NCBI GenBank assembly: GCA_036971475.1
Contig: JBAIZL010000002.1
Location: forward strand, 332,209,320 to 332,273,319
Source: Prosapia bicincta
Taxonomy: Eukaryota > Arthropoda > Insecta > Hemiptera > Cercopidae
Direction of reading: 5' to 3'
Length of the DNA stretch: 64,000 nucleotides
The notes below the pieces were generated by a model that had not been told where the DNA came from, made no database searches, and was given only the letters and a program-made list of their open reading frames with translations. Of the stretch, positions 45,153 to 57,708 are shown one piece after another (the first letter of the stretch is position 1; the number at the start of each line of letters is the position of its first letter). Made by a program: the position numbers and the translations under genes.

Positions 45153-46672
45153 CTTATAAAAAAAAAATTGTTACTCTACTACCTATTTTTTGTTTTTTGT
45201 TCATACTCTGAAAATATTTAAATCTATCAATAATTTATTACATCCTTTGTATTTACAGTAAAAGTTATAGATCTATTCTTACTTTTTGAACATATAGCTA
45301 ACACTCTTTCTGCACAGAATGTACAAATAAAACGACAAACAAATGTACAATCCAAATGCCAATGTACGTTATAACAGTTACGCCTACAAATACCAACTAA
45401 GTTTAACATTATTATAATTTGTGTGCATTTAAATAAAAATACATCTAATTTTTAAAATTTATTAAATAAAACTGATTCTGTTATTTGATTTCCATTGCCT
45501 TCTAAAAAATAAACAAAAAATCTTATTAAAGTATATATATCTTATTATATACAAATTATTTTTTATAATTCATAACTAACTGGAAAAAAATGCATTCCTT
45601 TTTCTGAAATATACAGAAAATCTAGGGTAAAGAACACTTGATGCGACCTGTCTTTGGTCTAGCGAGACTACGTAGACTCAGGCTTACCAACCTTTATTTA
45701 AACTCTGATTTCTTTACACAAAACTGCATTAATTTGCGAGGATGGACGGAAATAAGGTTTCTCGGTTTTGGGTAATGATGGAAATATATTAAAAGAATAT
45801 TATTCAACATCACATTGTAATTTTCATTTGTTTAAATGTCAATATGTATACAGTGATTTTTAATTTATTAAAGTCAATCCAAAAATTCAATTGATAACTT
45901 ACAAAAAGAACTCTTTCTTCTAAATGAAGGAATATTACAATTTGAAAATTTGTTTAATACATTAAAAACTAAATCTGCAAAATTGTTCTAAGAAAACAAA
46001 TCTGTGATGTATCGATACATGAATTAATCATTACTGTTACAAAAAAAAATATTTTAATTTGTAAAATAACTACCCTGTGCTTAGAGCTATTCAGTTTAAA
46101 ATACATTGATAATTAGTTTAAACAGTGTCCCTATAAAAGTAATAAAAATAGTTATCAATTTAAGCTTCGGCTATTCTATACAAGTAATGATCATGATTTA
46201 AAATTTACTATGATTCAAAATATTTATTAGCAATGATTCCGTCATGAAAAAAAATATGACATAGGAAAGGTTAGGTTCTATGGCACTTCAGCAAGGCTAC
46301 TAAATCCTTGATTTAACTATGAACGCAATGGTGTAGGAACTTCATGCAAGTAAAGGCAAAGATAGTGAACCAATAGGAACACAGTTTAAATAATGGTGTA
46401 AGCCTAAGAGCACTCGTGGAAGCCTGAAACATATATATTTTGTTTTAATTTATGAATACTTGCACATACTATGAATCTAAGAGGCATACACTATTGCCAT
46501 TACATCTGACTAACCCATTCATTAATGAATTTATAGAACAAATTTACAATTTTAAAAATATAAATTTTAATTGGACTATCAACAGGCAATAAGATGATAC
46601 CTAGAAAAACAAATAAATACTGCAGATTTAAAATTGTAGCTCTTAGAAAAAAACTAATCCTACAAAATAAGC
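45153..46672. other. Probable 3' UTR/flank of the minus-strand gene
   Basis: No ORF with recognisable content. Lies downstream of the minus-strand stop at 46673. No single poly(A) site can be chosen. Confidence 0.35.
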
Positions 46673-46760
46673 TTATGGAATAAACCATTGAATATTGTAA
46701 TCCGCAAACCAAGCATAATATTGACCTCCTCCATTTCCTCCTGGATAACCAAATAACGCA
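46673..46760 (-). CDS. Candidate last exon of the minus-strand gene
   Basis: The minus strand shows acceptor CCTTTATAG at 46761 and 28 codons to TAA: ALFGYPGGNGGG then QYYAWFADYNIQWFIP. The phase fits the donor at 48160 (TC|GTAATT gives Ser with the first base here). The Gly/aromatic-rich tail is unusual and not recognised. Alternatively the preceding exon reads four more bases to its own stop, giving a shorter C-terminus ending in MEHS. Confidence 0.5.
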
Positions 46761-48155
46761 CTATAAAGGTAATAATTGTGTCAGTAACTATAACAGTTCA
46801 GGTTATCTGTAGGCAGATAATTTACACAACCCACAAATCTAATCATAACTCATATAGACTATTCATTTCAGTTAACTAATTTTAATGTTATTATTAAATG
46901 GAGTGTTTTGGGACAATCCATTTCTGGCATACTTTATACCCATACATCAGTAGGTATGAATATTCCACAATTCATCAAGTGTAAGTGAAATAACATAACA
47001 AGAAATGGCAGACATGCAAAATATTTAAACATTTTACTTAAGGGAATTGTAAACTTGAGTTCTCAATGTTTAAACCCTGTTTATATATAATTTTTTTTTT
47101 TTTTTTTTTTTAGAAAAGCCTAACTTTTAAAAGACATATTTTCCAATATTGAAATAGAAAATGCATCCAACTGTATAAAACCATGCCAAGAATGGGTACA
47201 GTATCATATAAGTTCATGTGTTGAGAAATATATAGCATATTAAATTCATTTTAGAAAGACATGACAATTTCATATTCTAATACAGACAATTTCCATTAGA
47301 ATCCATAGAAAAAATATTGTTACAGAGAGCCTTTTGTTCTGTTTGCTCTTTTTATATTATGTTATGTGCTCATAGAGAGCTCTTTTTATATTAGTATGAA
47401 AAGGACATCTTACCTGCACATACAAATAATTAATGTGACAAAGACAGTCTTTAAACCTCTCAACAGAATCTGTACACTGTCCATATAGCCACAATTAGAC
47501 CGAAATTGAGTTTTTCACTTTATCTAGGTTATGGTGAATTTTCCAATTTGTTAAAAACTACATATTTTCTAAATTTATTTTGACTTACGGGTCCACATCC
47601 GAGTTGTTTGTATTGCACTTAACTAAAACTAAGAGAAACCAGACTACAAAGGCAATAAGCGTAGCTTAAATATATAATTTACAATAAGAGTATTTATTTA
47701 TCCAGGGTAAAATATTATTTTGTAAGTTTTTTGTAAATGCAACACTCATTGATGATGATGGATTTGTCATTGAAACAGATCTGGGTAAATAAATGGTTAA
47801 TTTGTGGGAGTTGTGGGTATGTCTTTTTATTTGTTATTAAAATAGCCTCACAAGCAAAGCTCAAAGGATAATTGGTAGTAAAATACTGTATACCTGTAAA
47901 GTACCAATTTTTACCCAGTAAAATAAAAAAATTCTCTATGACGCTAGAAAACATTCCAATTATGTTATGCCTGAAAAACAAAATTATAAACAAACTACTA
48001 CAATTATATATAATTATAAACAATTATAATGATCAATTACTTGCTCTTAGAATAAAATGTACATTTTAGAGAAGTTTGAGCAATAAAAAAAAAATTTTCA
48101 AAATATGACTAAATCTTACATATGTCGCTATATTTAGTTTTATACATTTACCAAA
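46761..48155 (-). other. Intron with a decayed hammerhead-like motif at 47749
   Basis: Mostly AT-rich. At 47749-47775 (+) TTGATGA, a four-pair stem and GAAAC, followed by the palindrome CAGATCTG, resemble the hammerheads elsewhere but with the first core C replaced by T. A T homopolymer lies at about 47091-47112. Confidence 0.4.
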
Positions 48156-48312
48156 TTACGAATGTTCCATTTGGGCATCATGCTCACGCCTTTGTTTCAT
48201 AGGTGGCTCTTCCCCTCCACCCTCTTCTTCTTCTTCCTCTTCTAACTCATCTTCATCAGCACTTCGTTTAAGTGTTCCAGGTTCCCCAACAACCGGACTC
48301 ACAAATGCACCT
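48156..48312 (-). CDS. Exon with acidic run and basic tail (minus-strand gene)
   Basis: Acceptor TCCTAATTTTAACAG on the minus strand, then (K)GAFVSPVVGEPGTLKRSADE, a Glu/Gly-rich acidic stretch, and PPMKQRREHDAQMEHS. It can either end at TAA (48156-48158) or splice at C|GTAATT (donor at 48159-48160) to 46760. The phase (one base completing a codon) fits the exon at 54166-54214. The acidic run plus MKQRR suggests a nuclear protein. Codon-like composition stands out from the flanks. Confidence 0.7.
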
Positions 48313-49379
48313 CTGTTAAAATTAGGAAATAATGAAAACAATAGTAACTGGGTTCTATAAATACAATACAATACTGATATTTGTCTGATTTTTTTGCATA
48401 TTTTCATCATTAATGGAATATAATCCTTTAATTTTATGAATAATGGGAATTGTCATATCTGCATATCGTCGAAAATCCTATAATATATTTTCTGCTTTTG
48501 TTATACAAAATTATGTTTTTTACATACTTAAGTATAAAATTTATAGCAAAATTGCCTTTTGAAATTCCCTGGATTTTCTGAATTGAAAACCATTTTCCTT
48601 TAACTTTTCAAGATAAAGTACACAAACATTAAGCGCCTATTAAGGGACTAGGCCTCACAGTATTAAATATGAAATATAATTTTGTGAGAAAATCCGTAAT
48701 ATGTGTGTAGAAGTATTACATAATACAAGCTCACAAATATGTTTATATGTAGCCAAAATGTAATGATAGGACTTAATTGCATATCCATATAAATTGATTT
48801 ATGTTAACAAAGGAATCGATTTGTGTGATTACAGTAACATATGTTTAGGGGTTACTAAGCAATCAATCTATGAATTTACTATGACTATATCAATACAGGG
48901 GTACAAAAATGTCGGTATTTATTTGTTGGTAAAGGCTTTAACTAATCTCCTGTCGATGTTTTGTTATTTGGGTGAGCTCCTGTCTCATTGTAAAACTAAT
49001 TGGGACAGGAGTTTCTTTAGATAGTCAAAAATTCAGTTAATCAAATGACATTTATGAAATACAGTAATGCGTGTATCTACAAAACCGTAATATAGATGAC
49101 GACGACTAGTCTCAGATGTGCTCTTGCAAAGCAGTGGCAGCAGAAAATATTTCCAAGGGATAGATATCTGGCTAATGAATGAAAAGATAAAAAAGTAATG
49201 AGCCCAAATTTCAATGAACTACATTATCTTTACTAATGAAAAAGTAAACAAAGTACTGTAATTTCAGAATTAAAAATGTTTACACAATATATTCAGGTTA
49301 CTGTTTTGCCTTCTTTTAAACGGAGAAAAAATAGTCTGTTTTTTGTTTGTTTCAATATTGATTATGTTTTATTGGCGAC
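48313..49379 (-). other. Intron, no other feature
   Basis: AT-rich. TAGGCCT at about 48650 is a partial match to the recurrent motif. Confidence 0.45.
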
Positions 49380-49900
49380 CAAATCCATCTCTAATTTTCA
49401 AACCAGGACATTGCCGTGTCCAAAGCCTTCATTGCATCTTCATGATTCACTTGATTGAATTTGTCTTCATCTTCCTCTTCAATAGCAGCACTTCCTTCTT
49501 CTAGAATCCTGAGTCATGTATTCCTTATCTACTCATTTAAATCCTCTGTGTCAATTAGAAAAGCCTGAAATCTACTGGCACAGCTTTACAATTGTTTGCT
49601 TGTCTTCAATATTGTTTTCCTGTGTTGTGGTTTTAGCTGTTTTCTTAGTCAATTTATTCCAAACCTTGCTCAGGTTTTTCTCAATTTAAGATACTCAACT
49701 GTCTGCTACGATATAGCAACAGTCTTTAATGTTTAATTTTTTAGAAAACTCCACACAAAATTTTCATCTTTATTAGTTACTAGTAGCCAGTAATGCAAAA
49801 CTATTTCTTGTTTTGTAACATTGGGAGGTAAATTAACAAAAAACTTCAACATTGTCATTTTACAGTAGGGGCTTTCTAATTTTCTTCTCCTTTTAGAATT
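49380..49900 (-). pseudogene. Tigger-type transposase, C-terminal remnant
   Basis: Broken minus-strand frames read AWNKLTKKTAK-like text, then EGSAAIEEEDEDKFNQVNHE and DAMKALDTAMSWFEN, the acidic and helical C-terminus seen in Tigger/jerky-like transposases (pattern hxEAxxALExAhxwhE). Probably the same element as the N-terminal piece at 51235-51509. The catalytic core is not recognisable between them. Confidence 0.65.
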
Positions 49901-50479
49901 TTTTTACACTTGGAATAAATACCTGTGAGTATTACTAATAAAAATTTCTGATGTCATCCATGTATTTTTTTTAAACCTTGCATGTCAAAGGGAGGGATTT
50001 AAATTTTTTGAAACACCTAAGCTTTTTGACTTCCCTACCATTAACACTTTTAAGCCTAGCCCCATAGTAGGTGCCAGTCTCTATCTGCCTGGAGGTTTTT
50101 TAAGGTAAAATTTAAAAAACTCCTGACATATAATAAATACCATACTTACAAAAAATTATAGATTGTTGTAAATGGAACGAAACAAGCTTTCAGGAAATAT
50201 ATACATATGAATTGATTAGTTACATATAGATGGTGTTATGCTAGTTTGAAAAACGTATAAAAAAGTCTAAAAAATAAAATAGCAACACTGTACATCACTG
50301 CCCTTCCCTACACATATTTTACACTAGAATGAAAATAAATATTATATGTTCTATATCATTATAAAGCTAAAAGAAAATGTAACTTAGAAATATTTCTTTT
50401 AAAATGTATAAAACTCTCTAGAGTCGGGTCATTTACATTTACATTCAGTTCATCAATGAAAGATACCTCGACCTAGATC
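49901..50479 (-). other. Intron, no gene seen
   Basis: Contains a lone TTAACACTTTTAAGCC near 50040 that resembles a piggyBac left end, but no partner end was found. Confidence 0.35.
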
Positions 50480-50967
50480 TGTTTCACTGTCACTGTTATT
50501 GTATAAAATCAACATATCTTTTATTGAGTCGCTTCCCAAAATGTCTTTAGCCATTACATCTATAACGTAGTATCTCTAACAACAAAAATTAAATATACTA
50601 CATAACTGAAAGATAAATTTAAAGCAAAAAACTACATACTTGAGCCTAAACAAAAATTACACAAACTACAAATTAAATGAAGCAAATGTCGGATAGATAT
50701 TATTTAGAATAAACAACAAGAAACTTGCTTTGTTTCACTGTCACTGTTATTGTATAAAATCAACATATCTTTTATTGAATCGCTTCCCAAAGTGTCTTTA
50801 GGCATTATATCTATAACAACAAAAATTAAATATACTACATAACTGCAAGATAAATATAAAGCAAAAAACAACAGACTTGAGAGCCTAAACAAAAACTACA
50901 CAAACTAAAGGAAATGTTGGCTAGATATTATTTAGAATAACCAACAAGAAACTTGCAATGTAAACAT
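50480..50967. repeat. 251-bp direct duplication
   Basis: TGTTTCACTGTCACTGTTAT starts at 50480 and at 50731. The following ~235 bases are about 90% alike, with a few indels. On the minus strand both copies read DxLGSDSIKDMLILYNNSDSE, so a coding piece, possibly of the surrounding transposon, was duplicated. Confidence 0.88.
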
Positions 50968-51234
50968 CACACACTAATAAAACACTCATTATCTGAACAA
51001 ACCAACATCTGCCAAACAAATGTCTGATAGCTGACGGCTGCCACACTTGACAAATATGTTTTTGTTTGTAAAATAAACTCTGAATGGTCTAAAGGTAAAG
51101 ACATGTAAAGTAGAATGACCAATATAAAGAACGATATCGATGAAACTGAGAATACACGGAAATTAGATTACTGTGGAAATAAATATGGGAACCCGAGCTA
51201 TAAAAGGGCATAGGAAGCTAGCATTAACTAAATA

Positions 51235-51509
51235 TAGTTCCTTTACTTCTTTTTTGTACATACTACAAATACGCCCCTTCTTAAATGTTTTGGTTACTGC
51301 ATAGTTTTTCGTTTTTAAACCCTCTTCACTGTCAAGTTTAGATGGAAACTTGAGAATTTTGTCCTTAATTGATTTAATATCCGAAATAATCTTCCCAAAG
51401 TTAAAGAACTTGGCCAGAGGCACTCCTGATTCATCCTTTTCAAGTCTTTTAAAATGTTAATTTCTGTTTCGATCGACAAAACATTACAAGATCTTTTAGA
51501 AGAAGCCAT
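51235..51509 (-). pseudogene. Tigger-type transposase, N-terminal CENP-B-like domain
   Basis: Minus strand: MASSKRSCNVLSIETEINIL then KDLKRMNQE, a frameshift, and LAKFFNFGKIISDIKSIKDK, ILKFPSKLDSEEGLKTK. This is the psq/CENP-B helix-turn-helix start of pogo/Tigger transposases (pattern LSIxxKxxIIxxL ... xTVxxIxxxKxKI). Frameshifted and separated from its C-terminus. Inactive. Confidence 0.85.
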
Positions 51510-52615
51510 CATAAATGTCATAGAAATTAAACTGCTTAGCACTGAATTTTAAAAAAAATAATAGGTACTGTACTGTATTATAAGAATATCAAAGGCCACA
51601 TCAACAATAATATTTTACGAAATACACCATACATGAATAGCGAACGCTTCAAGGCTGAACTCAGGCTTCACTGACGAGATGATGACTAAGCAGGACAGGT
51701 GTGTGGAGTTATTTTCATCCACACATTAAAACAATAATGACTCACTCTCACTGTCTACATGTCACGATAAAGAGATGTTGACGCTTCTTTATTTCCCTTT
51801 TTTTATAGAACTATATTACAATTTAGAATAGTATTACATTTGATTTGATCTTTAAAAAAATTCATCTAAAAAAACTAAACATAAGTTCGGCCTTGAACAG
51901 GGAATGCGTAGTAAGCCTAAAATCGTCACTGCGCGGCAGACATAGTATAATTATTTACATCGCGCCATGACAGTCACCGGTGTCCAACAACATTACAAAA
52001 TAAACTAGTTTAAATGAATAAACACGACTAGAAGACAAAATGTTACTAGGTTTTGTCATTATTTATACAAAAAGTACAACAACAAAAATTGTGTTTAAAG
52101 GTTATCAGAAAACCGTTTGGCAGGCAATGTGTTGAAATTTTTTTTATTTTTTAGATTTTGCTTTGGGTTGGTTGATTGACATTTTGAATAATTAACATTT
52201 GGGTAGTCGGCTCTCTATTGTAAATGTTTTTGCTGATTTACGAGTTGTAAATATTATTTTAGGTTTGTAAATATAATTTTATACTTTTACTTTTCATATG
52301 ATAGTATTGTTTACAATTTTTTTTTTGGAGTGTGACCTTTTATAGTTCTTTGATAGACAGCATTAAGTAATTTGCATGCAGTGCTTAAACCTTGCATCAG
52401 AGCCTGACCTGTAACATCAACGAAGACGCCATTTTCCACTTCAAAATTTTTGAGTGTGATAAATGCATATTTGTAACAAATTATCGAAATTATTGATAAA
52501 TATTTTAAAGTTTTGGGGCAGGATGCATTTTTTGTCAATGGAAGTGTGAGTGTGTGTCTAATCTTCAAATTATAAAAAAATTTTGAAAAAAAACCATTAT
52601 GAGACAGAAAGTAAT
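51510..52615 (-). other. Intron, no gene seen
   Basis: An 85-codon minus ORF at 52311-52568 has no recognisable motif. The 51.6-52.0 kb part is slightly GC-richer and may be transposon 5' sequence. Confidence 0.4.
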
Positions 52616-52619
52616 TTAA

Positions 52620-53268
52620 CCCTTAGCACGCGGGACATATGAAGTAACAGATTACATGCTATTAGATAAAAAAAACGTTTTTGCGAAATGTTCAAAGTTG
52701 TATTTAATTCTGAGTTCCTAAAGATGTATTTGACCAAAAAAAATTATAAACTAGTTATTTTTATAATTTTTTATATTTTTACACTAGGTAATTCAAGATA
52801 TCAATAAATCCATTTAAAATAAAAATAAGTAACTAAAATTATTATTCACGAAATCATAAACAATAAATTATTTGTACAGTACAAACAAAGGTCACTCACG
52901 TAAACAGTAAACAACTATAGCAATCACAATGCCAACACAAAATACGACGCTGCGTCTGGCGAGAATACCCGTCATAAGCGCATGCACAGACCATGTAATA
53001 GCGCCTGGGGGCCAAACGAACAGAATGTGGATCAGTAGCACGTGGCCGAGAGCAATAAACATAGCAAGGAGTTTATTTATATCAAACAAACATTGTCACA
53101 CATTGTAATGGACTTTAAACAAACAACAAATTGTCACACATTGTAATGGACTTTAAACAAACAACTTGGACTTCCATAAACAAAATATTGTAAATACGTG
53201 ATTTCCCGTAATACGCGTTAGCAGAGATTTCAGCCTTATGAGAAATCACGTTATACGCGTGCAAAGGG
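52620..53268. mobile_element. piggyBac-type MITE, 649 bp
   Basis: Ends CCCTTAGCACGCGGGAC and, inverted, CCCTTTGCACGCGTATAAC, flanked by TTAA (52616-52619, 53269-53272). Same terminal type as the element at 59838. Contains a 38-bp direct duplication at 53092-53167 (ATTGTCACACATTGTAATGG). No complete ORF. Confidence 0.9.
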
Positions 53269-53272
53269 TTAA

Positions 53273-53450
53273 CACATTGAGTGCAGCACACTGGAATTCC
53301 CGCCATACTAAAGTTATTGTCCTATTTGGTGGCTAGCGTCGCTTCAAGTGCCATTAAATATTTTTCATTTATAAAAATAAATCTTATGTGTTAATAAGTG
53401 ATATCAGGTCCTCGAAAAGGTTGCATTTTTCAGGTGCAACAGTCAATGTG
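53273..53450. mobile_element. Second, abutting TTAA element, 178 bp
   Basis: CACATTGAGTGCAGCAC and, inverted, CACATTGACTGTTGCACC form the ends. Left TTAA is shared with the previous element; on the right it is TTGA (one change). Two piggyBac-type MITEs therefore lie back to back on one target. Confidence 0.8.
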
Positions 53451-54165
53451 TTGAGGAATAAATGTACTGAGATAATCTTTGGTAGAAGTAAACTACTGAA
53501 TTAAATTTAATATTTATATTTTACAAATATTTATAAAGTCAATTATGCACATAGTTATGGTGGCAGGCGGGAGTCATCGCCAGCATACATTCTCATGATA
53601 ACTCTGGATAAATGAGCTTGGATTTGAGTTCTTTATCCAAATTAATGTGAATTTCAAATCCGAATTGTATGATTTGTAATAAAATACCCGAAACAGTAAC
53701 AAAATTATACAAAATTCTGTATAAATTTAGATTTTTTCCGGACAAAAACAATTCTCATATAAATACAGAAATTTTTATTTTTCCAAATCGATGGCCAGCA
53801 TATAGAATTTAAGTTGTTTAATTTTGCGATGGTTCAAAAAGTTTTTTGTGCCAATTTTTTTACGACATCTTCCTCCCGTCTGCAGACCCTTGAGTAGAAT
53901 GAATGGAATTTCTATTTTTTGCCATTACTTTCCTGTTAAATTTGACATTTTTTTTCTTATTGTTATTTTTTGTGATTAAACAGAGATAAATAAATTATGT
54001 CTGGATATTGGAAGTTTATGGGTTTCAGAAGTTCAAATTTTCTAGGGCATACTGTACTTCCCGTTTTTAAAAATATTTCCCTAGATTATCTGTTTTAGCT
54101 TCATGCTTAGAATACATATAATGCATCTTGTGACGCTCATACATACAAATTGTTGCCATACTTAC
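53451..54165 (-). other. Intron, no gene seen
   Basis: AT-rich intronic sequence between the exon at 54166 and the TTAA elements. Confidence 0.45.
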
Positions 54166-54214
54166 TTGTAATTAGCATAAGTAGTTTGTACAAGAAAAGG
54201 TGCAGGAGAATAAC
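54166..54214 (-). CDS. Small exon of the minus-strand gene, 49 bp
   Basis: Acceptor CAATGTCACCCACAG and donor ACAA|GTAAGTATG are both strong. The phase is 1 to 2, fitting exon 56352-56456 upstream (GAA G|GT) and 48312 downstream (AA|A GGT). It encodes GYSPAPFLVQTTYANYK. Short, so accepted mainly because both splice sites and both phases agree. Confidence 0.6.
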
Positions 54215-54438
54215 CTGTGGGTGACATTGAACGATCTTCATTAATGCTTAAAAGGTTGGTACCAGTCGTTAAATATTTTTCTAGAACAAATTTTTAACAA
54301 AAAAGTCAGCAATCTGAAATTGCAAAGTAAAAATACTGTACTGTAATAGTAAGTATAGTTAACCTACTGAATATATATTTTTTTATTCTGAAATTAAATT
54401 TTACATATGGTTTTAAAAAAATTTCATGAATGCCATTA

Positions 54439-54872
54439 CAGTAGAACCTGTCTAATTCGTCATTTTTGGGACTGCTCATGGCATGAGGGTATCCGAGAAA
54501 AGACGAATTATGAAAGTCGTGAAATTAACATGTAATTGTGGGTAAACATAATTTATGTTGAGTGAAAATTTCAACAACACTATTACAGAACAGTATGAAA
54601 ACACTAGTAGCCTGCAGTATAGTTCGTTATTACAAATTACAGTAAGTTACTCTATTTCCATTAACAGTTCTTACAATACCTTGTAAAAACAATAACACTA
54701 GCAAGGAAAAATACAGTATATTAAATCTGTTATGCTTTAGTTTTGAAAAAGTCTGCCATTTTCTTTAGTACTAAAGAGTTTTTCTGATAGCAGCTGTACT
54801 ATGTGATAGTTCAGATAATGATTCTTATTACTGTGATAAATTAAAGAGTGGCGAATTGGAAAGGTTCTACTG
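54439..54872. mobile_element. pogo/Tigger-type MITE, 434 bp
   Basis: CAGTAGAACCTGTCTAATTC and, inverted, CAGTAGAACCTTTCCAATTC are the ends, flanked by TA. Different family from the 44.8/57.7 kb MITEs. No ORF. Confidence 0.9.
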
Positions 54873-55046
54873 TATTTCTTTATATCCAAATTTACAAACA
54901 AATCAAAAAATTAAATTAATATAGAGAAGAAGACAGTTTGTCTTTAGGGAACAAAGACTGTATACACAAGCACATTCTACTTACAGCAATATATGGATTA
55001 GTTCTAAATTTGAAGGTGGGGATAATATGTTATTACTTGCTGTGAA

Positions 55047-55664
55047 CCCTTTTGACTTGTGTGTTTAGCTCAGGTCGACAAACACCATTTTGCCAGAACA
55101 CTTGACTGTCGACCTAGAATCGATATCAATTTTAATCGTCTACAGCTCACATGTCAAATGTCAATCAACAAATATTATTAGTTAGTCTGCTACTGCTATG
55201 TTCTGGGTATAAAACGAACTACTTGAAATTTGTTTTAACCAAAAACAAAGATGAAAATATTACTTTCTGTGATAGGTGTTCTTAGTAAATTAGTGAAAAT
55301 ACTGAATCAAGCAGAATAACTGATGAAGAGATCTATGTTTATTTTGAGTGCGATTCAAGTTGTGATCCTGATTTTAGTTCAGAAAAGTGCGTGGAGGAAG
55401 AAGATAGACCGTCCACTTCTATAAAACCTGGTGAGCCAGGGCTTCACCTAGGATAATATTTTAAAAAGTATCACATGCTCCAAAAATTTAGTTAAATTGA
55501 CAAAATGAAAGTTAAATTCATATGTTCGTGTATTTAAAAAAAAAATTATTCTATATTCTAAAAGTATTTTGAATTAACATTTATAATTAATGTTTAGGAT
55601 TAAAACAGGCCAATTTAAATACAAGTTGAGGGTAAACATTTTTTTTTACAGTGAGGGGAAGGGG
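55047..55664 (+). pseudogene. Internally deleted piggyBac element
   Basis: At about 55315-55470 a frame reads ITDEEIYVYFECDSSCDPDF followed by an acidic stretch and then EPGLHLG, stop, KKYHMLQKF. The first part is the acidic N-terminus of a piggyBac transposase; the second is the C-terminal KPGLHP..CFxxYH motif. The DDE core between them is gone. The right end is followed by TTAA (55665-55668); the left by the changed TGAA. Confidence 0.7.
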
Positions 55665-55668
55665 TTAA

Positions 55669-56351
55669 AGACACTCATAGTACTCATGTCGAAGCAATAA
55701 AAATGATTAACTTTGCTTAATTTTACCAATCAGTACTTACAAATAACATTTTTTTCTAATGATAACTGAAATATTGCTCCATTCCATCAACCTCCATTAT
55801 AATATTAAATATTTCATTTTCTTTACTTTTTATTCAATTAAGAAGTTAATTTGTTCTCATCACACATTGTTTAAAATAGTAATTTTTTATACTGCAACAT
55901 CTCTACACTAATAATTTTTAAAATTTATCGTTCAAAGTTGTATTGAAAAAAATAAACAATTAATACTTCACTATATTAATGGTTTATTCAAGACAAAATT
56001 TATCACAATTTAGCAAAGGAAAAGATAAAAATAAACTGATGATTTATCAAACATTCAAAATCTCTTTGTAATAAATATATTTTGACACAAATTGACATTT
56101 ATATAATATTATAGGAGAGTATGTGTTTTAAAATTATTTAAAATATCAAAGCTAAATAGCAAAGATTTAATACCTTAATCTTTGAAGGAAACTGTCTTTA
56201 ATTAAGTAATATATAAATTGGTACATATTGGTACCACTTAATCTCAGGTACTAAAAACCATCCACACAACTGAAATGTTTGATTTTTTTGTTAATTCTGA
56301 CATCAGAGGTACTATTTTTGATTTCCTATTTAAAAAATTGGTAGACATTAC
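55669..56351 (-). other. Intron, no gene seen
   Basis: AT-rich. Confidence 0.45.
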
Positions 56352-56456
56352 CTTCTCTTGGAAGATCCCCATTTGTGACTAGAGTTATGTGTTGTAAGAC
56401 TCGTGACTTTCCAGCCAAGGCCATGCCCGGCCCCACAGTGCTAACAAACGTCACTC
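56352..56456 (-). CDS. Exon of the minus-strand gene, 105 bp
   Basis: Acceptor CTTATGTAG and donor AGAAG|GTAATG. Phase 1 to 1, joining GGA (Gly) from exon 61934-62082. It encodes VTFVSTVGPGMALAGKSR then VLQHITLVTNGDLPRE. Clearly protein-like with non-AT codon use, and free of stops only in this frame. Family not recognised. Confidence 0.75.
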
Positions 56457-57708
56457 CTACATAAGAACATGTGTCAAAATTTATTTATCATATACAGAAC
56501 AAATAAAATTTATATATACCTAAATTTAATAGAAAATTACATTACTCATTTTCAAAGTGAGACAATAAAGCATAATGCTCAATAAGTTGATTAAACTTTT
56601 ATTTCTGCCACCATTACTTAAATTTTTAGTTTGCATTATTCGTTTCAGTAACTGGGTTATGATGTCTTTAAATTTAAACATAGCCTATAGTTGAATTTTT
56701 AAAAATATTTCATTTAATTGTTTTTCAATGTTTACCATTGTTTGAGAATACTAACACAATATATAACGTACAAACCAATTCCCATTATCAAGAAAGATTC
56801 TTCAAAATAATGCCTATGGCATTTTAAATTTACTTTATAATTTAAATGAAAACTAATACAATATCAAGGGAAAGGGAAATATCAATAAAAGGGAGGAGTT
56901 CTCTTAAGGGCCTTTGTATACTGTCTGTCTTCATGGACAAAGATGTTCTCCATGACTGATGGGCCATGTAATTGATACCATGGATAATTGGTGTTCGAGA
57001 ATAATGAATTGTATTCTTCACAAGGCAGTGCTTCACTATTTTAAACAAACTGGCTTGTGTGAATTCGGAAGATCTGAGAAAACCTTGGCAATAATTTTAA
57101 TCATATGGTCTCTGTTGAAATGAAGCAAGCTTTGTAAAAGGCTTGTATATCAATAAATTAGCCGTCACTGGTTTTAACCCTCTCTGATGAAGTAAAAAGA
57201 AACAGGCAAGATTCACTATAGGTGTGGCTAGGCCTCTAATAGGACAGTCTTTAAGGATCCATGAAAAATGACAAAAATCATTGTATTTGAGGAATATCTT
57301 GGCTTCCATCAAAGAGAAAATAGAAGAATTTAGCCTGATGGAGAATGGAAGCTTTATAATTTTAACCAACACGTATATGAAAGCGTACCAAATATAGAGA
57401 TAGTTACTCCAACTAGCTTATTAAGATTTGAATTTGATAAAAATTCAGGTTATTTTAGTGACAAGATATGTAAATCTGATAGTGGTAGGCAGAAGAAGTA
57501 AGCAACTTGCACATGCTAGAGACAAAAAAGACGTTTAAGAGGTCACTGGTGCGGCTTGAAATGGAAGTGGTTCACAACTGAATAGTTAAACCTCTACTTT
57601 GAAGATCGAAGGACTATACCCATAAAATTCAGCCCTTTATTTGGACAGGAGATCCCCTCTTTTATGAAGTGTCTAGTTTAGCTATTAAAAATGCTGAGAA
57701 TAAAAGTA
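56457..57708 (-). other. Intron, no other gene
   Basis: A GC-moderate stretch at 56870-57370 carries short minus ORFs (68 and 91 codons) with no recognisable motif; possibly an old repeat. TAGCCTA at 56681. Confidence 0.4.

Noticed and set aside
46500..46712. 70-codon minus ORF as an exon continuing from 48160
   Set aside because: Its composition is non-coding-like; the other frame from the acceptor at 46761 gives a better, phase-compatible tail.
47749..47790. Sixth active hammerhead
   Set aside because: The first core base is T instead of C, stem II is only four pairs, and the following palindrome is out of register; kept only as a decayed motif.
50030..50110. Additional piggyBac MITE at TTAACACTTTTAAGCC
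   Set aside because: Only one end could be found; no second TTAA-bordered end nearby.
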